Shown: positions 35,597-44,453 of the stretch, one piece after another | Position numbering within the stretch: the stretch's first letter is position 1 | How the letters are laid out: each line of letters opens with the position of its first letter | Assembly (NCBI RefSeq): GCF_030161895.1 | Contig: NZ_BSVB01000001.1 | Span: 1,860,001 to 1,924,000, forward strand | Length of the DNA stretch: 64,000 nt | Source: Pseudolysinimonas kribbensis | GTDB taxonomy: Bacteria; Actinomycetota; Actinomycetes; Actinomycetales; Microbacteriaceae | Direction of reading: 5' to 3' | Made by a program: the position numbers and the translations under genes | The notes under the pieces: model-generated | Database searches by the model: none | Told to the model about the DNA's origin: nothing | The model's input: the letters and a program-made list of their open reading frames with translations, nothing else

Positions 35597-36136
35597 ATGC
35601 CCCGCCGTATCGTCGCGGCCGCTGCCACCGTGTTGGCAGCCGTCGCCCTCGTGTTCGCCGCAACGGGACCGGCCGCGGCCGATCCGCCCGCCGATCAGAG
35701 CAACGCGCCGTCCTACTGGCAGACCCCCGGCACGAACGAGGTCTGCGCCAAGATCGACGACCCGGGCGGCGCGACCTGGACGCTCGGGCAGCCGCCGGCC
35801 GGCTCCCAGTGGACCAAGGTCGTCATCAAGTCCGGCAGCACGGGCGAGAGCGTCGAGGCGGAGAACAACGCCTACTACAGCAACGCGACCTACAAGTACC
35901 CCGCGGACGCCGCCGGCACCACCTGGAACCAGGTCGAGAGTCTGCAGGCCACGACCTTCAGCCACCCGTCGGGCAAGAACATCAGTCACGTCATCTACTG
36001 CTCGGCGCCCATCCCGACGGTCCACGTCTCGGGCTCCGCATCGGCGACCGACCAGACCTGTCCCGCGCGCATCCTCCGATTGTCGATCCGGGATGCGCGC
36101 GACGGCAACCGCGCGGCACGTATCGTCGAGGGATGA
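35597..36136 (+). CDS. Small secreted protein of unknown function
   Basis: A 179-residue protein with a clear Sec signal peptide (residues 1-29, cleavage after PAAADP). The mature domain is rich in Gly, Ser, Thr, Asn and Tyr and has two Cys (EVCAKIDDPGGATWTLG and HVIYCSAPIP) that could pair. It may be a beta-sandwich cell-surface or exported protein. The C-terminal 25 residues (RILRLSIRDARDG) change character, becoming basic, so the true end may be altered by a mutation or another base error. The stop overlaps the next gene's ATG. Confidence 0.6.
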   Translation: MPRRIVAAAATVLAAVALVFAATGPAAADPPADQSNAPSYWQTPGTNEVCAKIDDPGGATWTLGQPPAGSQWTKVVIKSGSTGESVEAENNAYYSNATYKYPADAAGTTWNQVESLQATTFSHPSGKNISHVIYCSAPIPTVHVSGSASATDQTCPARILRLSIRDARDGNRAARIVEG

Positions 36137-36438
36137 GCGGCGTGACGCACGTGGTCCTGGTCGGGTGGCGCGGCGATGCCGCCGAGTCGAGCACGCGGGC
36201 CGATGCGCTCGTCGACGAGCACCTGCGCGGCATCCGCGGGGTGACGGCGATCGATCGTGGAACGAGCGTGAGCACCGAGGGCCTCGAGCGCGACCACGAC
36301 TGGGGCATGGTGGTCCGGTTCGCCACGGTCGCCGATCGTGACGCCTATCTGCCCGATCCGTCGCACGCCGTCGTGGCGGACTTCCTCGGCGAGAACGCCG
36401 CCCGCATCGTCGTGTTCGACGTGGCAGCCGGCGCCTGA
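36133..36438 (+). CDS. Dabb-domain (stress responsive A/B barrel) protein
   Basis: A 101-residue ferredoxin-like dimeric alpha/beta barrel: VTHVVLVGWRGDAAESSTRA at the start, GMVVRFATVADRDAYLPDPS in the middle and EFL/AARIVVFDVAAG at the end. The Dabb family covers small proteins of unclear role, some acting in stress or as cyclases. The ATG shares bases with the upstream stop (ATGA). It is convergent with the carboxymuconolactone-decarboxylase-like gene, four bases from it. Confidence 0.8.
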   Translation: MSGVTHVVLVGWRGDAAESSTRADALVDEHLRGIRGVTAIDRGTSVSTEGLERDHDWGMVVRFATVADRDAYLPDPSHAVVADFLGENAARIVVFDVAAGA

Positions 36439-36442
36439 CCGG

Positions 36443-37024
36443 TCAGCTGTACCCGCGCTTGAGCAGCATGCCTGCCGCCGTGTCGAACTCCTCGACGCTC
36501 GGGATCTCGAAGTCGAGCGCGTTGGCGTAGCGGGCGATCACGTTGAAGATCGTGCCGACGGCGGCGGCATCCCGCAGCTCGTCGACCGTGACGCCGGCCG
36601 CGAGGGCGCGGCGCGCGTCGTCGGTGTCGAGCTCGGCCGGTGCCGTCGTCATCCGCTCGAGGAAGGCGAGCGCCGCCCGCAGGCGCTCCGGGATCGGGGC
36701 GGTGCGGTAGTCGGTCAGGACGGCGTCCGCGATCTCGGGATCCATGCCCTTCACCGCGACCGCGCGGTGGGCGCCGATGCAGAACGGGCAGCTGTTCCAG
36801 GTCGCGACCATCGAGGCCATGAGCTCGCGCTCCGAGACGCTCCACGTGCTCGGACCGCGCAGCGCTCGCTGGGTCCACGCGCCGAGTGCGGGACCGGCGA
36901 AGGCGCGGTCGTAGAAGGCGACCCGGGCCGCGTCGGGCAGCCGGATGCCGGACACGGCCGAGATGATCCGGATGAGGGCGCGGTGCCGGAGGTCGTCGCC
37001 GCGTTCGATCTCAGGCAGGCGCAT
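36443..37024 (-). CDS. AhpD-like carboxymuconolactone decarboxylase-family protein
   Basis: A 193-residue helical protein with the AhpD core: SERELMASMVATWNSCPFCIGAHRAV, holding the CxxC motif CPFC and a downstream His. Such proteins are thiol peroxidase partners or oxidoreductases. YRTAPIPERLRAALAFLERM and EELRDAAAVGTIFNVIARYA match this family's second half. ATG 37024 overlaps the end of the upstream gene by 14 bp, so both are translated together. Confidence 0.85.
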   Translation of the reverse strand: MRLPEIERGDDLRHRALIRIISAVSGIRLPDAARVAFYDRAFAGPALGAWTQRALRGPSTWSVSERELMASMVATWNSCPFCIGAHRAVAVKGMDPEIADAVLTDYRTAPIPERLRAALAFLERMTTAPAELDTDDARRALAAGVTVDELRDAAAVGTIFNVIARYANALDFEIPSVEEFDTAAGMLLKRGYS

Positions 37025-37346
37025 CGGTCGCCTCGTCGATCGCCGCGGACGCGGCGTCCCAGCGGGAGAGCCCGGCGCCGATGCATGCCGTGAGCACGAC
37101 CTCGAATGCGGCCTTCTGCGATCCGGCCGCCTCGCGCACCTCGTCGACCTGACGATCGACCACGCGGAAGGAGGCGCCGGCGATCTGCCGCACGAGCTCG
37201 TCGTACGGCGCGTCGACCGGAATCGAGCCGCCGCCTCCGCGCGCGAGGATGCCGCGCCGGAGGTCCGGAGCGAGGACCCCCGAGGCGAGCACGCGTTCCC
37301 GCAGTGCGGCGGCGAGTTCGGCATGGGAGCGAGCGTCTTCGGTCAC
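37011..37346 (-). CDS. Hypothetical protein upstream of the AhpD-like gene
   Basis: A 111-residue helical protein, MTEDARSHAELAAALRERVL, with LRRGILARGGGGSIPVDAPY and ACIGAGLSRWDAASAA near the end. It resembles neither a DNA-binding domain nor an enzyme I know. It starts with GTG at 37346 and overlaps the AhpD-like start, so it is probably co-transcribed and functionally tied to it. Confidence 0.65.
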   Translation of the reverse strand: MTEDARSHAELAAALRERVLASGVLAPDLRRGILARGGGGSIPVDAPYDELVRQIAGASFRVVDRQVDEVREAAGSQKAAFEVVLTACIGAGLSRWDAASAAIDEATDAPA

Positions 37347-37412
37347 GCGGGCACCTTATCCCGAGCGGCCGTCACAAGAAACGGTGGTGGCGCGGCCGTC
37401 CTCGTGCCATTC

Positions 37413-37429
37413 TTAGACCAGCGGTCGAA
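37413..37429. promoter_or_regulatory. Candidate TetR operator upstream of the flavin monooxygenase
   Basis: Imperfect 17-bp palindrome TTAGACCAGCGGTCGAA (arms TTnGACC / GGTCnAA) ending 21 bp before the monooxygenase ATG. A TetR gene follows the monooxygenase. Typical TetR geometry, but this is a single site assigned by position. Confidence 0.35.
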
Positions 37430-37450
37430 CCACCGGACTAGGGAGCGCGG

Positions 37451-38653
37451 ATGAAGGTCCTCATCGTCGGAGCCGGGATCGCGGGGCCCACCCTCGCCTA
37501 CTGGCTCGCGCGCGACGGCCATGACGTGACGCTGCTCGAGCGCGCGCCCGAGCCCCGCCGCGGCGGCTACGTCGTCGACTTCTGGGGCACCGGGTACACG
37601 GTCGCCGAGCGGATGGGTCTCGTGCCCCGGCTCCTCGCCGAGGGGTACCACTTCCGCACCATGCGCGAGGTCTCCGACCACGGCCGCAAGATCACGCAGC
37701 TCGACGCCGAGCGTCTCATCGCGGGGGCGGACGGGCGCTACGTCACCATCGCCCGATCCGATCTGGCCGCCGCGATCCTCGACGCGGTCCGCGACGTGGT
37801 GGAAGCCGGCGGGGCCGGCAGCATCGAGATGCTCTTCGGTGACACCGTCGAACGGCTCGATGACGACGGCGACCGGGTCCGCGTCGAACTGACGAGCGGT
37901 GGATCCCGCGCCTTCGACCTCGTGATCGGCGCCGACGGCCTGCACTCCCGGGTGCGCGCCCTCGCGTTCGGGCCCGAGGCCGGGTACGAGCGCGACCTCG
38001 GCATCGCCGTCGCCGCCTTCGACATCCGGGGCTATCGTCCCCGCGACGAGCTCATCGCGATCACCCGCACGCAGGTCGGCGCTCAGACGCTGCGAATCGC
38101 GCTGCGCGACGACGTGACGATGTTCTGCTTCATGTTCCGGCACGAGGGCGCCGTACCGATCGACGACGTGACCGCCCAGCAGGAGCTGCTGCGTCGGCGG
38201 CTCGGCCACCTCGGCTGGGAGGTGCCGCGCATCCTGGAGCTCATGCCCACCGCCCGCACCTTCTACCTCGACAAGGCCAGCCAGATCCGGATGCCGTCCT
38301 GGTCGCGCGGACGGGTCGCCCTGATCGGCGACGCCGCCGCGAGCCCGTCGCTGCTGGCCGGTCAGGGGTCGGCGCTCGCCATGGTCGAGGCGTACGTGCT
38401 CGCCCGCGCCCTCCGGGACGCGCACGGCGACCATGCCGCCGCGTTCGCGGCGTACGAGCAGCGCCTGGCTCCCGTCGTGCGCACCAAGCAGGACGCGGCG
38501 ATCGGGCTCGGCACCGCGTTCGCGCCCCGCACCCGTGCCCAGCTGATCGTGCGCGATGCGCTCGTCGGGCTCATGGGCATCCCGTTCGTCGCGAACCTCG
38601 TGACCGGCCGGAGCCTGCGCGACCCGATCGAGTTGCCGCCGCCGTCCGATTGA
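37451..38653 (+). CDS. FAD-dependent aromatic-hydroxylase-type monooxygenase (UbiH/PHBH fold)
   Basis: 400 residues with the FAD dinucleotide fold MKVLIVGAGIAGPTLAYWL, the LLERAPEPRRGGYVVDFWG substrate/flavin loop, and DG(LHSRVR)-type motif IGADGLHSRVRALAFG. The second FAD motif is RVALIGDAAASPSLLAGQG. This is the group of FAD-dependent oxidoreductases that includes aromatic hydroxylases and TetX-like proteins. The substrate is not known. A TetR regulator follows eight bases downstream, so the two are probably co-transcribed and autoregulated. Confidence 0.85.
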   Translation: MKVLIVGAGIAGPTLAYWLARDGHDVTLLERAPEPRRGGYVVDFWGTGYTVAERMGLVPRLLAEGYHFRTMREVSDHGRKITQLDAERLIAGADGRYVTIARSDLAAAILDAVRDVVEAGGAGSIEMLFGDTVERLDDDGDRVRVELTSGGSRAFDLVIGADGLHSRVRALAFGPEAGYERDLGIAVAAFDIRGYRPRDELIAITRTQVGAQTLRIALRDDVTMFCFMFRHEGAVPIDDVTAQQELLRRRLGHLGWEVPRILELMPTARTFYLDKASQIRMPSWSRGRVALIGDAAASPSLLAGQGSALAMVEAYVLARALRDAHGDHAAAFAAYEQRLAPVVRTKQDAAIGLGTAFAPRTRAQLIVRDALVGLMGIPFVANLVTGRSLRDPIELPPPSD

Positions 38654-38661
38654 ATGGCGTC

Positions 38662-39275
38662 ATGGCCCGCCCGCGGTTCCACCGGCTCCCCGCCGAGCAG
38701 CAACGGGCGATCATGGCCGCCGCCCTCGAGGAGTTCGCAGCCCACGGGTTCGCCGCCGCATCGTTGAACCGGATCATCGATGCCGCCGGCATCTCCAAGG
38801 GCTCGATGTACTACTACTTCGACGGCAAGGACGACCTCTACGCGGACGTCATCCGCATGCAGCTGGAGCAGCTTCTCGAGCACTCCGGGCCGATCTCGGT
38901 ACCCGATCCGGCGGATGCCGACGCGTTCTGGTCAGAGCTCGAGGGCCTCTACCTGCGCCTCATGCGGCGGTTGGGCGAGACGCCGGAGACCGCCGCGCTG
39001 CTGCGGGGCTGGCTCACGGGCTCCGGGGGCCCTCGCTGCGCGAGGCCGAGCAGGAGGCGACCGAGGCGACGACGCCGTGGCTGCTGCAGACGATCGAGGC
39101 GGGCCAGCGGGTGGGCGCGGTGCGCACCGACCTCGCCGCCGACCTAATCATCGCTCTCGCGATGGGCATGGGGCAGGCGATGGACTCCTGGCTCATCACC
39201 CGGCCGCCGGCCGACCTCGACTCCGCGATCGCCACCCTGATGAGCACGATGCGGCGCGCGCTCAGCCCGCTGTAG
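38662..39275 (+). CDS. TetR/AcrR-family transcriptional regulator (frameshift)
   Basis: TetR HTH at residues 10-55: AALEEFAAHGFAAASLNRII, then DAAGISKGSMYYYFDGKDDLY. The ligand-binding domain follows. The frame changes at a G5 run (39025-39029); reading G6 gives GGPSLREAEQEATEATTPWLL and a 204-residue protein ending at 39275. It follows the flavin monooxygenase with eight bases between, and likely represses it; the palindrome at 37413 is a candidate operator. Confidence 0.8.
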
Positions 39276-39403
39276 CCTGATCCGGTCAGGCGGCCATGCC
39301 GCCGGCGCTCGGAAAAGGGGCGCGATCCGGCGGGGCCGGGAGACACATACGGATCGTTCGCGACCGTCACGCGTCGCGATCCCGTCTCTCCCTCAGGAGC
39401 GCC

Positions 39404-41137
39404 ATGTCCGGATCGTCATCCACCGTCTCCTCCGCCGTCGCCCGTGCGATCGCCGCGCGGGCCGACGACGTCTTCGGCGTCATGGGCAACGGCAACGCGC
39501 ACGTCCTCGACGCGCTGACCCGCACGACGGCCCGCTTCACCGCGGTGCGCCACGAGGCCGGCGGCGTGGTGGCCGCCGACGCCTACGCGCGTGCCTCCGG
39601 CCGCATCGCCGTCGCCACCACCACGTACGGCCCCGGCTTCGCGAATGCGCTCACGCCGCTGGCCGAGGCGGCGCACGCCCGGATCCCGCTCGTGCTCCTG
39701 ACCGGCGCGGCGCCGACGACCGGGCCGCGCGGCTGGGACCTCGACCAGCACGCGCTCGCCCTCGCCCTCGGCGTGCCGACCGTGACGGTCGACGCCGCGA
39801 CGCCGCAGCGGCGCGCGCTCGAGGCCTTCGACCGCGCGGTGCGCGAGCGCATCCCGGTCGTGCTGGCGATCCCGTACGACCTGGCGACCGCGACCGCGGG
39901 CGACGAGGAGCCGGTCCCGCCCGACGCGCCGCTCGCGCCGCCGCCGCTCGACGAGGCCGCGAACGCGGGGCTGCGGCGCGCGGCCGCGGTGCTGGCCGCC
40001 GCCGAGCGTCCCCACCTGCTCGCCGGGCGCGGCGCCTGGCTGGCCGGTGCCGGAGCCGAGCTGAACCGGCTCGCAGCGGCGCTCGGCGCGACGACGTCGA
40101 GCACGGCGCTCGGCCGCGGCCTCTTCGCCGACGCGGCGCACGACCTCGGGGTCACCGGCGGGTTCGGTGACCCGGCCGCCATGGACGCCATCCACGACGC
40201 GGATGCCGTGCTCGTCGTCGGCGCCTCGCTCAGCCCGTTCACGACGCGGTTCGGTCGGCTCTTCGGCCCGGCTGCGCACGTGATCCGGATCGACCTCGCC
40301 GACGCGTCGAGCGACGAGCGGGTCGACGTGCACATTCGCGCCGATGCACGCGTGGCCGCCGAGGCGCTGACCGAGCTGGTGCGCGCAGGGTCGCCTGACG
40401 CGCGCGTCGTGCCCCGGCATCCGGAGGCCGACCCCGAGCCCGACCCCGAGCACGCCGCCGACGGCCGGCTGCACCCGCGCGCCCTCGCGGAACGATTGGC
40501 GACTCTGCTGCCGGAGGACCGCATCGTGGTGACCGACGGCGGCCACTTCATCGGCTGGCCGAACACGGCGTGGCCCGTCGCCTCGCCCGAGCGGATGATC
40601 ATGGTCGGCACCGCCATCCAGACCATCGGCGTCGGGTTCCCGAGCCTCGTGGGCGCGACGCGTGCCCGCCCCGACACGACGATCGTGCTCGCTGCGGGCG
40701 ACGGCGGCAGCCTGATGGCGCTGGCCGACCTCGAGACCGCGGTGCGCGTCGCCGGCGGCCGGGGCATGGCGGTCGTCTTCAACGACGCCGCGTACGGCGC
40801 CGAGGTGCACGCCTACGCCGATCGCGGCGTCGCGGAGGCGGCGACGCGCATCCCGGAGGCGGACTTCGCGGCGCTCGCCACGGCATCCGGTGCGCACGGG
40901 GTGGTCGTGCGCGACCTCGCCGATCTCGAACCGCTGCGCACCTGGACCTCGATGCCGCCCGCGGAACGGCCCTTCCTCCTGCTGGACTGCCGCATCTCGC
41001 CGCTCGTCGTCGCGCCCTTCTGGCACGAGGTCGTCGCGCAGGGAGCCGGTCAGTCGACGGGCGCCCCGGTCAGAGGCGCGAAGAACGCCGCGAGCTCGTC
41101 GGTCGCGTCGAGCGGCAGCACCGCCGACACGTACTGA
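39404..41137 (+). CDS. Thiamine pyrophosphate-dependent decarboxylase/synthase (acetolactate-synthase-like)
   Basis: 577 residues. The N-terminal domain has the catalytic Glu, FTAVRHEAGGVVAADAYAR, which activates the TPP ring. The middle domain follows, and the C-terminal TPP domain holds AAGDGGSLMALADLETA and MAVVFNDAAYGAEVHA (GDG-x(24-27)-N). A PP-domain IVVTDGGHFIGW precedes it. Members include acetolactate synthase, benzoylformate decarboxylase and phenylpyruvate-type decarboxylases; no small regulatory subunit gene follows, so ilvB is unlikely. ATG 39404 follows CAGGAG. Its 3' end overlaps the convergent monooxygenase by 88 bp. A role in aromatic keto-acid metabolism is inferred from location. 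Confidence 0.82.
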   Translation: MSGSSSTVSSAVARAIAARADDVFGVMGNGNAHVLDALTRTTARFTAVRHEAGGVVAADAYARASGRIAVATTTYGPGFANALTPLAEAAHARIPLVLLTGAAPTTGPRGWDLDQHALALALGVPTVTVDAATPQRRALEAFDRAVRERIPVVLAIPYDLATATAGDEEPVPPDAPLAPPPLDEAANAGLRRAAAVLAAAERPHLLAGRGAWLAGAGAELNRLAAALGATTSSTALGRGLFADAAHDLGVTGGFGDPAAMDAIHDADAVLVVGASLSPFTTRFGRLFGPAAHVIRIDLADASSDERVDVHIRADARVAAEALTELVRAGSPDARVVPRHPEADPEPDPEHAADGRLHPRALAERLATLLPEDRIVVTDGGHFIGWPNTAWPVASPERMIMVGTAIQTIGVGFPSLVGATRARPDTTIVLAAGDGGSLMALADLETAVRVAGGRGMAVVFNDAAYGAEVHAYADRGVAEAATRIPEADFAALATASGAHGVVVRDLADLEPLRTWTSMPPAERPFLLLDCRISPLVVAPFWHEVVAQGAGQSTGAPVRGAKNAASSSVASSGSTADTY

Positions 41138-42942
41138 TCCGGCCGCACGACCACGATCGCGCCGTCGCGGTGGATGCCCCGCGCCGCGAAGATGTCGTCG
41201 CGCGGGTCGGCGGCATAGACCTTCTCGTAGTCGATGAGCTGGAACGGCCCGCTGCGCGGCAGGAAGACCGCCGGCTCGGCGGGGAGGTCGATCTCGGTGT
41301 GCGGCTGCGGGTGCACGACCTTCACGTCGAACCAGTGGTCGCGGTCGAGCCCGGGAGGGGTCGCGGCGAGGGGCGACGCGGGGTCGTCGGCCAGCCATCC
41401 GGCCAACCGCTCGAGCGGTGCGCGGTCCGCCGGAGCGAACACATAGATGCGCCACCGCCCGTCGGCCCGGGCGTGATGCCCCAGGTGCACGGGGTTGCCG
41501 TCGCACACCCGCACCACGGGCGCGGAGCGGAAGCGCCGGCCGATCGGAAAGCCGGTCGCGATCTCCTGGTGACGCGTGTCCGCGACGATGAGCGACGGGG
41601 CGTACCGGGTCAGGAAGCCGGCCGGGAACTCCGCGGTGCGCACGTAGAAGTCCTCGAGCTCGGTCGGGTCGGCCAGCTCCTCCGGCCGCGCCGCCATGAG
41701 GTTCGACCACTCCCGGTCGAAATCGATCAGGTCCTGTGCGATCACCCGACGCTCGGCGTTGTAGGTGGCCAGCAGCGACGCGGGCGCGCGCCCCTCGAGC
41801 ACGTGCCCGAGCTTCCACGCGATGTTCCAGCCGTCCTGCATCGACACGTTCATGCCCTGGCCGGCCTTGGCGCTGTGGGTGTGGCAGGCGTCGCCCGCGA
41901 TGAACACCCGCGGCGTGCGGCGGTCGCGCTGCTCGGGCGGCACGTCGTCGAACCGCTCGGTGATCCGATGCCCGACCTCGTAGACGCTGTGCCAGGCGAC
42001 GTCCTTCACGTCGAGCGTGTAGGGGTGCAGGATCTCGTTCGCCTTCACGATGATCTGCTCGATCGTGGTGGCCCGCACCGCGGCCTCGTGGCCCTCGCGC
42101 ACCTCGCCGAGGTCGACGTACATGCGGAACAGGTGCCCGCCCTCGCGCGGGATCAGCAGGATGCTGCCGGCCTCCGACTGGATCGCGCATTTGGTCCGGA
42201 TGTCGGGGAAGTCGGTCACGGCAAGCACGTCCATGACGCCCCACGCGTGGTTCGCCTGCGTGCCGTCGAGGGTGCAGCCGATCGCCTCGCGCACCCGGCT
42301 GCGGGCCCCGTCGGCGCCGAGCAGGTAGCGCGCGCGAATGGTGCGCTCCTCGCCCCCGCCCGTGGCGGCACTGCCACCGTCGGCGATCCGGACGACGCGC
42401 GCGTGCACCGGATGCTCAGCGTCGTCGGTGAGGTCGAGGCCGACGAGTTCCCAGCCGTAGTCGGGCGTCATCCGGGTGGGGGAGTTCGCCATCACCTCGG
42501 CGAAGTAGTCGAGCACGCGTGCCTGGTTGACGATGAGGTGCGGGAACTCGCTGATGCCGGTCGGGTCGTCGATCGGCCGCGCCGTGCGCACGATGTTCGA
42601 CGGGGCGGCGGGGTCGGGCTTCCAGAACGCCATCTCGGTGATCCGGTAGGCCTCCTCGGTGATCCGGCCGGCGAAGCCGAAGGCCTGGAACGTCTCGACG
42701 CTGCGGGCCTGGATGCCATCCGCCTGCCCGATGACGAGCCGGCCCTCGCGGCGCTCGATGATCCGCGTCGTGATGCCGGGGAACTGCGACAGCTGCGCGG
42801 CGGCGATCATGCCCGCGGGCCCCGTGCCGACGATGAGCACGTCCACCGTGTCGGGCAGCTCCGCGGGCCGGTCGATGCCGGTGCCCGCCGCGGGCTGGAC
42901 CCGCGGGTCGCCCGACACGTACCCGTGATGGTGAAACTGCAT
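41050..42942 (-). CDS. Flavin-dependent phenol/hydroxybenzoate hydroxylase, MobA-like
   Basis: 630 residues, the size of 3-hydroxybenzoate 4-monooxygenase (MobA) and phenol 2-monooxygenase. Motifs: FAD fold VDVLIVGTGPAGMIAAAQL, ADGIQARSVETFQAFGFAG, DG motif LLGADGARSRVREAIG, GD motif FIAGDACHTHSAKAGQGMN. A thioredoxin-like C-terminal domain (about 470-630) completes the family architecture. It ring-hydroxylates a phenolic acid using NADPH and O2. It is divergent from the homoprotocatechuate operon across a 69-bp gap with two GntR-type sites, so it is a candidate for making the catechol substrate of HpaD, although HpaB-type enzymes normally do that. Confidence 0.88.
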   Translation of the reverse strand: MQFHHHGYVSGDPRVQPAAGTGIDRPAELPDTVDVLIVGTGPAGMIAAAQLSQFPGITTRIIERREGRLVIGQADGIQARSVETFQAFGFAGRITEEAYRITEMAFWKPDPAAPSNIVRTARPIDDPTGISEFPHLIVNQARVLDYFAEVMANSPTRMTPDYGWELVGLDLTDDAEHPVHARVVRIADGGSAATGGGEERTIRARYLLGADGARSRVREAIGCTLDGTQANHAWGVMDVLAVTDFPDIRTKCAIQSEAGSILLIPREGGHLFRMYVDLGEVREGHEAAVRATTIEQIIVKANEILHPYTLDVKDVAWHSVYEVGHRITERFDDVPPEQRDRRTPRVFIAGDACHTHSAKAGQGMNVSMQDGWNIAWKLGHVLEGRAPASLLATYNAERRVIAQDLIDFDREWSNLMAARPEELADPTELEDFYVRTAEFPAGFLTRYAPSLIVADTRHQEIATGFPIGRRFRSAPVVRVCDGNPVHLGHHARADGRWRIYVFAPADRAPLERLAGWLADDPASPLAATPPGLDRDHWFDVKVVHPQPHTEIDLPAEPAVFLPRSGPFQLIDYEKVYAADPRDDIFAARGIHRDGAIVVVRPDQYVSAVLPLDATDELAAFFAPLTGAPVD

Positions 42943-42960
42943 CGTCGCCTCCTGCGGGGA

Positions 42961-42992
42961 TCATATACAATCGCCGCTCGGGTCGTATACGA
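42961..42992. promoter_or_regulatory. Paired GntR-type operators in the divergent promoter
   Basis: TCATATACAA (42961-42970) and the perfect palindrome TCGTATACGA (42983-42992) share the TATAC core and lie 22 bp apart (two turns) between the hydroxylase and FAH-RraA genes. GTATAC-centred palindromes are typical sites of FCD-type GntR regulators, and such a gene lies in the operon. They also overlap the only AT-rich promoter sequence. Confidence 0.7.
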
Positions 42993-43011
42993 TCTCGTCC
43001 GAGGAGGCGCC

Positions 43012-44453
43012 GTGGCCGAGCAGCTCCCGCGACCGGGCAAGGTCGTCGCGGTCCACCTGAACTATGCGAGCCGGGCCGCGCAGCGCGGCAGGACGCCGTC
43101 CCAGCCCTCCTACTTCCTGAAGCCCTCCAGCTCGCTCGCCGAGAGCGACGGCACGGTCGAGCGCCCGGCGGGCACCGAGCTGCTCGGGTTCGAGGGCGAG
43201 GTGGCGATCGTGATCGGCACCGCCGCCCGCCGCGTCGCCCCCGCCGACGGCTGGCGTCACGTCGCCGCGGTCACCGCCGCGAACGACCTCGGGCTCTACG
43301 ACCTGCGCACCGCCGACCGGGGATCGAACCTCCGCTCCAAGGGGGCGACGGATTCACCCCGCTCGGGCCGCGGCTGATCGACGCGGCCGACGTCGACCCG
43401 GCCGCGCTGCGCGTGCGCACCTGGCGCAACGGCGAGCTGGTGCAGGACGACGACACGTCGCACCTGCTCTTCGACCTCGGCCGCCTCGTGGCCGACCTCA
43501 GCCAGCTGCTGACGCTCGAGCCCGGCGACGTCATCCTGACCGGCACGCCGGCCGGCGCGAGCGTGGCCGTGCCCGGCGACGTTCTCGAGGTCGAGGTGGA
43601 TGCGCCCACCGCGCCCGGCGCGCCCACGAGCGGGCGGTTGCGCACCACTGTCGTCGAAGGCGACGTGCCGTTCGGCGACTTCGGCGCCGCGCCCTCGATC
43701 GACGACGAGCAGCGCGCCGAGGCGTGGGGCAGCAGGGAGGCGGCCGGCCTCGCACCCGGATTCGAGCTGGCCCCCGAGCTGCGGGCCGCCCTGCTCTCGG
43801 TGTCGACGGCGACGCTCAGCTCCCAGCTGCGCAAGCGCGGCTACGACGACGTCGCGATCGAGGGCGTGCACGGCGTCGTGCCGGGCCGTCGCATGGTCGG
43901 GCGCGCCCGCACGCTGCGCTTCGTGCCGTACCGCCCCGACCTCCACGCCGCGCACGGCGGCGGCTTCACCACGCACAAGCGCGCGTTCGACACGCTGCGC
44001 GCGGGCGAGGTGCTCGTCATGGAGGCCCGCGGCGAGCTCGGCACCGGCACGGTGGGCGACATCCTGGCGCTGCGGGCGCAGCGGCTGGGAGCCGCGGGGA
44101 TCGTGACCGACGGCGGCGTGCGCGACACGGCCGCCGTCGCGGCGATCGACATCCCGACCTTCGCCGCGGGCTCGCACCCGGCGGTGCTCGGCCGGCGGCA
44201 CGTGCCGTGGGATGCCGACATCACCATCTCCTGCGGCGGCGCCGCCGTGCAGCCCGGCGACGTGATCGTGGGCGACGACGACGGGGTGATCGTGATCCCG
44301 GCGGCGCTCGCGGTCGAGGTGGCGCGCGACGCGGTCGAGCAGGAGCGCGAGGAGGCGTTCATCGCCGAGCAGGTCGCCGCCGGCGCATCGGTCGAGGGCC
44401 TCTACCCGATGAACGCCGAGTGGCGGAGACGCTACGGGTCATGGCAGAGCTGA
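43012..44453 (+). CDS. Fusion of fumarylacetoacetate-hydrolase-family domain and RraA-like aldolase domain (frameshift)
   Basis: 480 residues after repair. Residues 1-240 are a FAH-family domain (LGFEGEVAIVIGTAARRV with the metal-binding Glu pair, then LTGTPAGASVAV), related to HpaG decarboxylase/isomerase. After a linker, residues 265-480 are RraA-like: GTGTVGDILALRAQRLG and TDGGVRDTAAVAAIDIPTFA. The intact TDGGVRD metal site points to aldolase or decarboxylase activity. The frame breaks at G5 43341-43345 within the FAH domain. GTG 43012 follows GAGGAGG. The overlap of its stop with the GntR ATG ties it to the meta-cleavage operon, where it could cover decarboxylation and hydration or cleavage. 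Confidence 0.82.

Noticed and set aside
37451..38653. Tetracycline-inactivating TetX
   Set aside because: Only general FAD motifs are shared; nothing specific to TetX is visible.
39404..41137. Acetolactate synthase large subunit (ilvB) assignment for the TPP enzyme
   Set aside because: No ilvN or ilvC neighbour, and the context is aromatic catabolism; the precise reaction is left open.
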